Source: Gemmatimonadota bacterium
GTDB taxonomy: Bacteria; Gemmatimonadota; Gemmatimonadetes; Longimicrobiales; RSA9
DNA: 5,714 nt
Assembly: GCA_019689775.1 (NCBI GenBank)
Contig: JADGGV010000285.1
Span: forward strand, 1 to 5,714
Direction of reading: 5' to 3'
The translations under genes and the position numbers were made by a program. Positions 1-4,955 of the stretch are shown here, piece after piece (positions within the stretch are counted from its first letter, which is position 1; every line of letters begins with the position of its first letter). Below the pieces are notes generated by a model. It was not told the DNA's origin. It did not search any database and saw only the letters and a program-made list of their open reading frames with translations.

Positions 1-367
1 CCTCTGCGACGACCGAGGCGACCGCCGCGCGCACGCGTCCCGGCTCGCGCGCCACCTCCCACCCCGCCACCCTGGCCCGACCGCCGTCCGGCAGGACGAG
101 CGTGGACAGGATCTTGAACAGCGTCGTCTTGCCGGCGCCGTTCGGACCGAGCAGCCCGAAGAACTCCCCGCGCCCGGCGGTGAACGAGACGCCATCGAGC
201 GCCGTGAGCTGGCGTGCGCGGGCCAGCGGATGGCGCAGCAGCTCGCGCCAGGAGCGGCGGATCGGGAACCGCTTGCTCAGCGCCTCGACCTCGATCACCG
301 GCTCCCTCGGCCGCGGCCGGGCCGCGTCCGGTGCCTCGCGCACGCCCGCTACCCTCGCGACGCTCAC
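1..367 (-). CDS. ABC-2-type transporter ATP-binding protein, N-terminal part (runs off left edge)
   Basis: About 122 N-terminal residues of an ABC ATPase, which would power export through a separate membrane permease. The Walker A motif GPNGAGKTT is at residues 74-82, preceded by the typical strands IEVEALSKRF (25-34) and LTALDGVSFTAGRGEFFGLL (54-73) and followed by LFKILSTLVLPDGG. The segment between the first strand and Walker A is longer than in minimal ATPases, as in NatA/DrrA-like ABC-2 exporters. Signature, Walker B and H-loop lie outside the window. An in-frame TAG sits just upstream, so the first possible start is GTG at 367 with a weak AGGG before it; a later GTG at the IEVEAL strand is an alternative. 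It lies 55 nt behind the kinase gene on the same strand, so it is probably the export and immunity component of the lasso operon. Canonical lasso transporters are ATPase-permease fusions, so an ABC-2 type would be a variant. Family call is firm; role is inferred. Confidence 0.9.
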   Translation of the reverse strand, partial: MSVARVAGVREAPDAARPRPREPVIEVEALSKRFPIRRSWRELLRHPLARARQLTALDGVSFTAGRGEFFGLLGPNGAGKTTLFKILSTLVLPDGGRARVAGWEVAREPGRVRAAVASVVAE

Positions 368-422
368 GGGCGCACCCTACCCATGCGTAGTGAGGGTCTG
401 GTCGCGGTACTCGCGCGCCGGC

Positions 423-1367
423 TCATTCGCCCACCCCGGGAACAAGGGCCTCGGCCGCCGGATGCCAGGCAGCCAGCCGGGCCACCACGTCCGCCAGCCG
501 GCCATAACCGCGCGGCAGCGCAAGCTCGTAGACCGGTACCCGGCGCGCGAGCGCCAGGCTGCGGTCCAGGAGCGTTCGGGACTCGCACACGCCGAGCAGA
601 TGAGCCAGCTTCGCGTGGCGGAGCAGCGCGACGAGCGCGGCGGAGGCCGGGAGTCGATGCCGGGCGACGTCGGCGGCGCCGCCCACCGGCTCGAGCACGT
701 AGATCGCCGCCAGCCGCACGCCCTCCGCGCGCGCGGGTCCGGCGCACGTCACCTCGTACTTCCCGGTCGCCACCGGCACCGGCCGGACCGAGCGGTCCGC
801 CAGCCGTCGAGCGGCGTCGCGCCAGAGGCGGACGCGCTGGCCGCCGGGCCACACGATCCCGTCGGCTCCGAGCTCCACCGCGACGGTGTCGTCGGAGAGC
901 AGCCGGGCGCCGGCACGCACGAGCGCCGCTGCCAGCGTGGACTTCCCGAACCCCTTCGGCGCCAGGAACGCGAGCCCCTCCGCGCCGAGCGCGACCGCGC
1001 TCCCGTGCAGGCAGTGCACCCCGCGAAGATGGAGCGCCGCCGCGAGCACCGGGCCCATCACCGCCGCGCGGGCGAGGCCCCGGGACGCACCGGGGACCGC
1101 GTGCCACACGATGTCCGATCCATCCGGAGCGATTGTGTAGCACCCTGTCCCCGAGTGCACCAGCCGGAGCCCATCCGGCGCGGCATGCAGGCGCAGGAAG
1201 GCGTCGCCGAGGCGGTACTCCCCCCACAGCTCGCCCACCGCCGCCGGCACCGGGCGCCGGGTCACGCGCAGCGTCCAGTCCGGCGGCCCGGCGCCCGCGA
1301 CCGGCGCCAGCTCCGGAAGCGGCAGAGCCGAGCGGAGGCAGCGCCCGAAGACGCGGTAGTCAGGCAT
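423..1367 (-). CDS. HPr-kinase-like lasso peptide kinase (K)
   Basis: A 314-residue protein related to the C-terminal domain of HPr kinase, of the kind found in lasso-peptide clusters. There, as shown for the paeninodin family, it phosphorylates the C-terminal Ser of the precursor. The N-terminus YRVFGRCLRSALPLPEL (4-20) resembles the opening of these kinases. LHGSAVAL (120-127) carries the conserved His, the P-loop APKGFGKST (136-144) binds the nucleotide, and LLSDDTVAVE (156-165) holds the acidic pair for metal and catalysis. No HPr or PTS gene is nearby, which argues against classical HPr control. ATG at 1367 was chosen because family similarity begins there; the frame is open upstream to 1493, but that part overlaps the precursor gene and reads as noise. 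No clear Shine-Dalgarno precedes it. It starts 68 nt after the precursor stop. The substrate is presumably the precursor, whose last residue is Ser. Family confident; substrate inferred from context. Confidence 0.85.
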   Translation of the reverse strand: MPDYRVFGRCLRSALPLPELAPVAGAGPPDWTLRVTRRPVPAAVGELWGEYRLGDAFLRLHAAPDGLRLVHSGTGCYTIAPDGSDIVWHAVPGASRGLARAAVMGPVLAAALHLRGVHCLHGSAVALGAEGLAFLAPKGFGKSTLAAALVRAGARLLSDDTVAVELGADGIVWPGGQRVRLWRDAARRLADRSVRPVPVATGKYEVTCAGPARAEGVRLAAIYVLEPVGGAADVARHRLPASAALVALLRHAKLAHLLGVCESRTLLDRSLALARRVPVYELALPRGYGRLADVVARLAAWHPAAEALVPGVGE

Positions 1368-1395
1368 GCGCTGGAGGTGCCGGCGGTCGCCGTGG

Positions 1396-1417
1396 GACCC
1401 GCGCGCTCGCGCGGGTC
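1396..1417 (-). terminator. Perfect 9-bp GC hairpin just downstream of the precursor gene
   Basis: Arms GACCCGCGC and GCGCGGGTC are exact complements around a 4-nt loop (GAGC on the transcribed strand). The hairpin starts 18 nt after the precursor stop codon and ends before the kinase start. No T-run follows, so it is not a classical intrinsic terminator. It could act as a partial terminator or as a 3' end that protects a short, abundant precursor transcript. Function is inferred; the symmetry is directly visible. Confidence 0.5.
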
Positions 1418-1435
1418 GCACAGCGACGTTCGCGG

Positions 1436-1597
1436 CTACGAGAGGCAACGCGCGTGGTTCGTCGTGCTCCCGTGGTCCGCGTTCCGCTCGCACAGATTGG
1501 CGACATCGTGCGCCAGGTCGAGCCCGAGGTCCTTCTTACCGTCGAGCGTGAGCTCACGGAACGTGCCCAACCGCACTACCTTGGGTGGCTCGTACAT
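1436..1597 (-). CDS. Lasso peptide precursor (A), 53 aa
   Basis: A small ORF read directly from the sequence: ATG at 1597, TAG at 1438-1436. The leader YEPPKVVRLGTFRELT (residues 2-17) matches the lasso RRE-binding pattern Y-x2-P-x-[LV]-x3-G-x-F-x2-L-T at every position and spacing, as in the lariatin leader. The final Thr is taken as the -2 residue, so Leu18 is -1 and the core begins at Asp19 with 35 residues. An Asp lies exactly at core position 9 (Asp27), a permitted ring acceptor; positions 7 and 8 are Gly and Leu. Cys36 and Cys52 (core 18 and 34) could form a disulfide in the tail. The last residue is Ser53, the expected site for the adjacent HprK-like kinase. A strong ribosome binding site lies 6 nt upstream. 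The first 44 nt overlap the cyclase frame. The Asp N-terminus and the core length are unusual. An alternative core starting at Gly20 (Gly1-Asp8 ring) uses the same acceptor but breaks the Thr -2 rule. Confidence 0.87.
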   Translation of the reverse strand: MYEPPKVVRLGTFRELTLDGKKDLGLDLAHDVANLCERNADHGSTTNHARCLS

Positions 1598-3647
1598 GGT
1601 CCACCTCCCCCACTACGGGTTGCACGGGGTGACGCCCGTGCCACGTCGCGCCCGAACCGCGGGCGCCATGTCCATCACCGGCGGGCCCGGCGCCACCGGT
1701 TCGCCGGGCGAGGTCCGTTCGTGGACGCCCGGGATCTCCCAGGCGCGCCCGCAGCCACCATTCGACCGGCATGGCCGTCGAGAGCCCGACGGCCAGCCGC
1801 ATCTCGCCGCTTCGCAGGTACTCCTCCCACCAGCGCGCGAGCATTCCCGGCACCGCGATGCCCAGATCGGCGAGCACGCAGCCACGCCGGAGACCGTCCA
1901 TGAACACCGGCGCCGCGTCCCGCAGCGAGCGGTGGAGGGGACCGTGCGAGAGGCCGGTCTTGGAGGACCGGGGCGCGAGCACGGCGTCGGGAAGCAGGCC
2001 CCGCATCGCCTTGCGCAGCAGTCGCTTCTGATCGCCGGCCGTGTTCCGCTCCGCGCGCGGGCGCGCCGCCGCGAACTCGAGCAGGCGCCGGTCGTAGAAC
2101 GGCGAGCGGTGCTCGACGCCCGCCTCCAGCGCGAACGCGCCGGTGTAGCTGGCCAGCCGGCCGAAAGTCGGCGCGACCAGCGTCCACAGGCTCTGGTACG
2201 CGGCGTGGTCGAGGCCCGCCGCCGGGGGGAGGTGGCTGCGCTCCCGCTCCCGCAGCCGGTACCGCCGCGCGAACGCCGGGTCCACCCACTCCGGGATCGG
2301 CCGCTCGAGCGGCTTCAGCCCCAACTTCGGGTCCTGCCGGACCGCGGCCGCGATCGCCAGCACCACGTGGGGCAGCACCGGCACGATGGTGTTCTCGAGC
2401 AGCGCCCGATCCCCCAGCGACTGCCGGGTCCGCCACTCGCGCGCGAGCGTCCGCCAATGCCCGTGCCGCAGCAGGTCGGCCAGGTAGACCGAGCCCACCT
2501 GGAAGAGCTGATCCCCGCCCGCGCCGTCCAGCGACACCCGCGTACCGGCCGCCCGGCTGGCGTCGGCCAGCGCGCGCAGCATCGCCTCGAAGCGATGCGC
2601 GTATGCCTCGTCCCGGCGCGCCGCCTGCTCCGGCACCGCGGAGAAGAGCGCAATGGCGTCGGCCGGCACCCAGTGCACCGGGGCGCTCCAGTGTCCGGCG
2701 ATGGCCTCGATCAGCTCGTCCTCGCGCCCGGGATCCCCCGGCGGATAGCTGACCGACACCGCCCGCAGCTCGCGCCCGGCGGCGTCCCCGGCGAGGACGC
2801 TCTTCCCGGTCGCGAAGATCGACGGCGAGTCCCACCCGCCGCTCATCCACACGCTCGTGTGCCCGTCGATGGCCAGCCGCTCCGCCACCGCTCGCTCGAG
2901 CAGGTCGCGAAGCTGCGCGACCGCTTCCTCCCGCCGCGCGCCGCGGCCCCGCTCCCCGGCGAAGGTGGGGCACACCCAGTGGGCGGCGGCGCGCGCGGCA
3001 CGGTCGCGCTCGCGGGACAGGCTCCATCCCGGCGGCAGCCGCGACACCGCGCGGTAGCAGGTCTCGGCCGGCGAGCCCGTCAACCCCGCCGCGTCCTCCG
3101 CGATCACCGCCAGGTTCAGCTCGTCCGGGCACCCCGGAGACGCCACCACCGCGGCGATCGCGGACGCGACCACCAGCGTGTCCCCGAGCTCCGCCCAGAA
3201 GAGCGGGCGCTTCCCGCCGAAGTCGCGCGCGCAAAAGACCCGATGCGCGGCGCGATCCCAGAGGATGAAGGCGAAGTCCCCCTCCAGGTGCTGCGTGCAT
3301 CCCACCCCCCACGCCCGGTACGCCGCGAGGATGAGATGGCTCGGGGTGTCGCTGCGCGGGACGACGCCCCGCCCGGCCAGCGCGCGCATCAGCTCGGCGC
3401 GGTAGTAGATCGAGGCGTCCGCCGCGACCACCAGGTCGCCCTCCTCCTCGACCAGGACCGGGCCGCTGAACCCCGCGCCCAACTCCCAGTCGTAGCGCCC
3501 GACGGCCAATACGGCGCCGGCCTCCCGGTGGAGCGTGGTCCGGTCCAGTCCGCGGCCGCGCATCGCCTCCAGCATCCGCGCGACCGCGGCGTCCGCGAGC
3601 GCAGGCCGGTCGGCGGCCGGACCGAACACGCCCAGGACGGCGCTCAT
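1554..3647 (-). CDS. Asparagine synthetase-like lasso macrolactam synthetase (C)
   Basis: A 697-residue AsnB-family protein. Residues 1-200 resemble the class II glutaminase fold (YYRAELMRAL 81-90, LEGDFAFILWD 121-131, ARDFGGKRPLFW 140-151). However, the N-terminus is MSAVLGVFG with Ala, not the catalytic Cys, directly after the start region, so ammonia from glutamine is not expected. The synthetase domain has the PP-loop SGGWDS (269-274), SLDGAGGDQLF (372-382), VEHRSPFYDRRLLEFA (511-526) and SSKTGL (561-566). Together this is typical of lasso C proteins, which adenylate the Asp/Glu side chain and close the macrolactam ring. The ATG has AGGAG 8 nt upstream, 57 nt behind B1. Family similarity appears to end near WWLRARLG (630-637). 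The last 60 residues are Gly/Arg/Ala-rich, contain hairpin-forming DNA, and overlap the precursor start by 44 nt. The true C-terminus could therefore be shorter if a frameshift is present. Confidence 0.92.
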   Translation of the reverse strand: MSAVLGVFGPAADRPALADAAVARMLEAMRGRGLDRTTLHREAGAVLAVGRYDWELGAGFSGPVLVEEEGDLVVAADASIYYRAELMRALAGRGVVPRSDTPSHLILAAYRAWGVGCTQHLEGDFAFILWDRAAHRVFCARDFGGKRPLFWAELGDTLVVASAIAAVVASPGCPDELNLAVIAEDAAGLTGSPAETCYRAVSRLPPGWSLSRERDRAARAAAHWVCPTFAGERGRGARREEAVAQLRDLLERAVAERLAIDGHTSVWMSGGWDSPSIFATGKSVLAGDAAGRELRAVSVSYPPGDPGREDELIEAIAGHWSAPVHWVPADAIALFSAVPEQAARRDEAYAHRFEAMLRALADASRAAGTRVSLDGAGGDQLFQVGSVYLADLLRHGHWRTLAREWRTRQSLGDRALLENTIVPVLPHVVLAIAAAVRQDPKLGLKPLERPIPEWVDPAFARRYRLRERERSHLPPAAGLDHAAYQSLWTLVAPTFGRLASYTGAFALEAGVEHRSPFYDRRLLEFAAARPRAERNTAGDQKRLLRKAMRGLLPDAVLAPRSSKTGLSHGPLHRSLRDAAPVFMDGLRRGCVLADLGIAVPGMLARWWEEYLRSGEMRLAVGLSTAMPVEWWLRARLGDPGRPRTDLARRTGGAGPAGDGHGARGSGATWHGRHPVQPVVGEVDHVRATQGSAVGHVP
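1604..1609 (-). promoter_or_regulatory. Strong Shine-Dalgarno of the lasso precursor gene
   Basis: On the transcribed strand GGGAGG lies 6 nt before the ATG at 1597, inside a longer purine-rich run (GGGGGAGGTGG). It is the strongest ribosome binding site in the operon and sets the precursor start one residue before the leader Tyr. It lies inside the last codons of the cyclase frame. Confidence 0.8.
1622..1666 (-). promoter_or_regulatory. Two tandem GC hairpins upstream of the precursor ribosome binding site
   Basis: The first inverted repeat has 7-bp arms GCACGGG (1622-1628) and CCCGTGC (1635-1641) with a 6-nt loop. The second has 7-bp arms GCGCCCG (1648-1654) and CGGGCGC (1660-1666) with a 5-nt loop. 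Only 6 nt separate them, and the proximal stem ends 12 nt before the precursor Shine-Dalgarno. They fall in the poorly conserved tail of the cyclase frame. They may be an mRNA processing or 5'-stabilising structure for the precursor message, or may shape access to its ribosome binding site. In DNA this GC-rich, short stems arise by chance fairly often. Confidence 0.4.
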
Positions 3648-3704
3648 CGCACCCGCTCCTCGCTCCCGCGACCGCCGCGGTGGCGTCCCGGCGCACTCGC
3701 GAAG

Positions 3705-3998
3705 TCAAGCACCGACGACCTCGATCAACCCGAGTTCCTGGAGATTCTCCAGCATCGACAGCAGGTCGGCCTCACCCTGCTCGGCCGGAAGATCCGGATA
3801 CGTGGCCAGCAGCGCCGACAGCAGCTCCCGGGCGGAGCAGGGCTGCTGGAGCCGCGTCCAGACCTGGGTGCCCGTCGCGTTCAGGCCGAAGTACACGCCG
3901 TCCTTCAGATCGAGCACCACGGCCTCACCGTCGAGGTCGGCCGACACCTGATCGCCCGAGGCGACCACGATGGTGTCCAGGGAGAGTCGTTCGCTCAT
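3705..3998 (-). CDS. PqqD-like RiPP recognition protein (lasso B1)
   Basis: A 97-residue stand-alone PqqD-family domain (RiPP recognition element). It has the usual order: an N-terminal three-strand segment with GEAVVLDLKDGVYFGLNATG (24-43), the helix start VWTRLQ (46-51), then a helical half with LLATYPDLPAE and LLSMLENLQELGLIEV at the end. In split-B lasso systems this protein binds the precursor leader (Tyr, Pro and hydrophobic positions of YxxPxL) and presents it to the B2 peptidase and the cyclase. It is the first gene of the operon, 57 nt ahead of the cyclase. The ATG at 3998 has no recognisable Shine-Dalgarno (CCATCCCTCGAACA precedes it), unlike the next two genes, so it may be read from a non-SD start. 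No B2 domain is fused to it and none follows in the window. Confidence 0.9.
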   Translation of the reverse strand: MSERLSLDTIVVASGDQVSADLDGEAVVLDLKDGVYFGLNATGTQVWTRLQQPCSARELLSALLATYPDLPAEQGEADLLSMLENLQELGLIEVVGA

Positions 3999-4116
3999 TG
4001 TTCGAGGGATGGGCCGGCCAGCCCGGCGGCGGGCGGTGGCGGTGGCCGGTCGGAGGAGCTGTGGGAGCCGAGCGCAACGCGGCCACTCGCAACTCCGGGA
4101 CCGCGGCGTGGCCCGC

Positions 4117-4144
4117 GAAATCGCGCGAAATCCTGATAGAAATC
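4117..4144 (-). promoter_or_regulatory. Helically phased GAAATC repeats, probable promoter/operator of the lasso operon
   Basis: Three direct copies of GAAATC (plus-strand reading) start at 4117, 4127 and 4139, spaced 10 and 12 nt, about one DNA turn each. This is the only AT-richer island in the 243-nt gap between the lipoprotein stop and the B1 start. On the transcribed strand it reads GATTTC copies around TATCAG, which could serve as a -10 element; no good -35 is visible. If transcription starts here, the operon has a 5' UTR of roughly 110 nt. Repeats are directly seen; promoter or operator function is inferred. Confidence 0.4.
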
Positions 4145-4191
4145 CGGTACGCGTGCTGCGGCGCGACTACAGATGGCGGCCCGAGGCCACG

Positions 4192-4231
4192 ACCGCCGCG
4201 GCCCCGTCGGCGCAAGAGCGTCAGCGGCGGT
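4192..4231 (-). terminator. Inverted repeat behind the lipoprotein gene, weak terminator candidate
   Basis: Arms ACCGCCGC (4192-4199) and GCGGCGGT (4224-4231) are perfect 8-bp complements separated by 24 nt. It begins 10 nt after the lipoprotein stop codon in the direction of transcription. There is no T-tract and the loop is long, so at most it is a weak or Rho-assisted terminator separating the lipoprotein gene from the lasso operon. Confidence 0.25.
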
Positions 4232-4241
4232 GGCGCGCGGC

Positions 4242-4757
4242 CTACCGCCGCACCGCCACCTCGCCGCGGAGGAGGGTTTCCGGCCCGAACTCGAGCGGGC
4301 CGAGCGCGCCGGCGTCGACGGTGAAGCGCCCGTCGAGCCGGTAGGGCACCGCGCTGGCCGTGAGGAGCCGCTGCGCGACGCGGGCGATCTCGGGGAGGTT
4401 CGCGAAGCCGACCGTCAGGTCGAGCGGGACGACGGTGTCGGCCTGGGCGCGCAGCGGCAGGCCGAGCGGCAGGTCGACGTCGCCGGCGCGCGCGTCCTCG
4501 AGGTAGAGGCTCCCGGTCAGGCGGCTCAGGTTCACGCCGACGGGGTTCGGGTTCTCGACGCGCGCCCAGAGACGCACGCCGGCGCCGCCGAGCGGGTTGG
4601 CGCGGGATGGGGCGAGCAGTCGCAGCTCCGGCGAGTGGCCGGCCGCCGGCGAGAAGCGCGGCGCCTGCACGAGCTGCTGGAGCGTGGCGCAGCCGCCCGC
4701 GAGGGCGAGGGCGGCGAGGGCGGGGAGCGTCAGCCGACGTCGGCGTCGTTGGAGCAT
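4242..4757 (-). CDS. LEA14/WHy-domain lipoprotein
   Basis: A 171-residue predicted lipoprotein. The N-terminus has a basic stretch (QRRRRR, 3-8), a hydrophobic core (LTLPALAALALA, 9-20) and a lipobox ending in Cys23 (LAGGC). The mature part has a late-embryogenesis-abundant type 2 (WHy) fold signature: VRLWARVENPNPVGVNLSRL (61-80) with the characteristic N-P-N, then SLYLED, a hydrophobic strand pattern VVPLDLTVGFANL (109-121) and a closing strand set RLDGRFTVDAG (140-150). Bacterial proteins of this type are membrane-anchored and of unclear function, often linked to desiccation or envelope stress. The start at 4757 was chosen because it has AGGAAG 7 nt upstream and gives a proper signal peptide; the longer open frame to 4946 overlaps acnA and is not credible. 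It is divergent from acnA and 243 nt ahead of the lasso operon on the same strand, probably a separate unit. Confidence 0.85.
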   Translation of the reverse strand: MLQRRRRRLTLPALAALALAGGCATLQQLVQAPRFSPAAGHSPELRLLAPSRANPLGGAGVRLWARVENPNPVGVNLSRLTGSLYLEDARAGDVDLPLGLPLRAQADTVVPLDLTVGFANLPEIARVAQRLLTASAVPYRLDGRFTVDAGALGPLEFGPETLLRGEVAVRR

Positions 4758-4842
4758 GCGTGTGCTTCCTGCCGTGGGTTCGGTGCCGTGGCTCGACCGT
4801 GCCGGCTCCGGCGGCGGTGCGGGGATCGCGGGCGGCGCCGGC

Positions 4843-4871
4843 TTTCCGTGCCTCGGCGCGCCGCGTACTTT
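4843..4871 (+). promoter_or_regulatory. Candidate promoter of acnA
   Basis: TACTTT at 4866-4871 fits a -10 element (TAnnnT), with TTTCCG 17 nt upstream as a poor -35. The -10 ends 6 nt before the ATG at 4878, so a transcript from it would start at or next to that ATG. It lies in the divergent gap between the lipoprotein gene and acnA, where AT-rich hexamers are rare. Confidence 0.4.
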
Positions 4872-4877
4872 GCGCCC

Positions 4878-4955
4878 ATGACGGTGTACGATTTCGAGAA
4901 GAGATGGAATCCCGACCTGGTGGAGAGACATGGGCAAGGGGAACACCTTCGGTAG
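4878..4955 (+). CDS. Possible upstream leader ORF of acnA, 25 aa (leaderless)
   Basis: ATG at 4878 opens a 25-codon frame beginning MTVYDFEKRWNPDLVE and ending in TAG at 4953-4955. It overlaps the acnA start by 26 nt in a different frame. It has no Shine-Dalgarno but sits 6 nt behind a TAnnnT -10 motif, the layout of a leaderless mRNA, so its translation could be coupled to acnA, whose ribosome binding site lies inside it. The codons used (AGA, AAT, CAT, CTT) are not the GC-ending ones of the neighbours, which fits plain 5' UTR just as well. I do not recognise the peptide. Confidence 0.3.
   Translation: MTVYDFEKRWNPDLVERHGQGEHLR

Noticed and set aside
423..1367. Classical HPr kinase/phosphorylase of PTS control
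   Set aside because: There are no HPr or PTS genes nearby, the N-terminal domain differs, and the gene sits inside a lasso cluster next to a precursor with a terminal Ser.
1368..1493. N-terminal extension of the kinase up to 1493
   Set aside because: It overlaps the precursor gene, shows no family similarity and includes the hairpin region; kinase homology begins at the ATG at 1367.
1436..1501. Alternative lasso core starting at Ala33 with a 9-residue ring to Asp41
   Set aside because: Ring size and Ala start resemble paeninodin, but the -2 residue is Asp, and the spacing from the leader motif is 14 residues longer than the canonical distance, which Asp19 meets exactly.
1675..3708. A 677-codon minus-strand frame parallel to the cyclase
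   Set aside because: It is the cyclase sequence read in the wrong frame, Gly/Arg/Ala-rich, with none of the AsnB motifs.
102..4136. A plus-strand open frame of 1344 codons across the whole lasso operon
   Set aside because: It is antisense to five genes with clear domain motifs, is Arg/Pro/Ala-rich with no recognisable domain, and is open only because stop codons are rare at this GC content.
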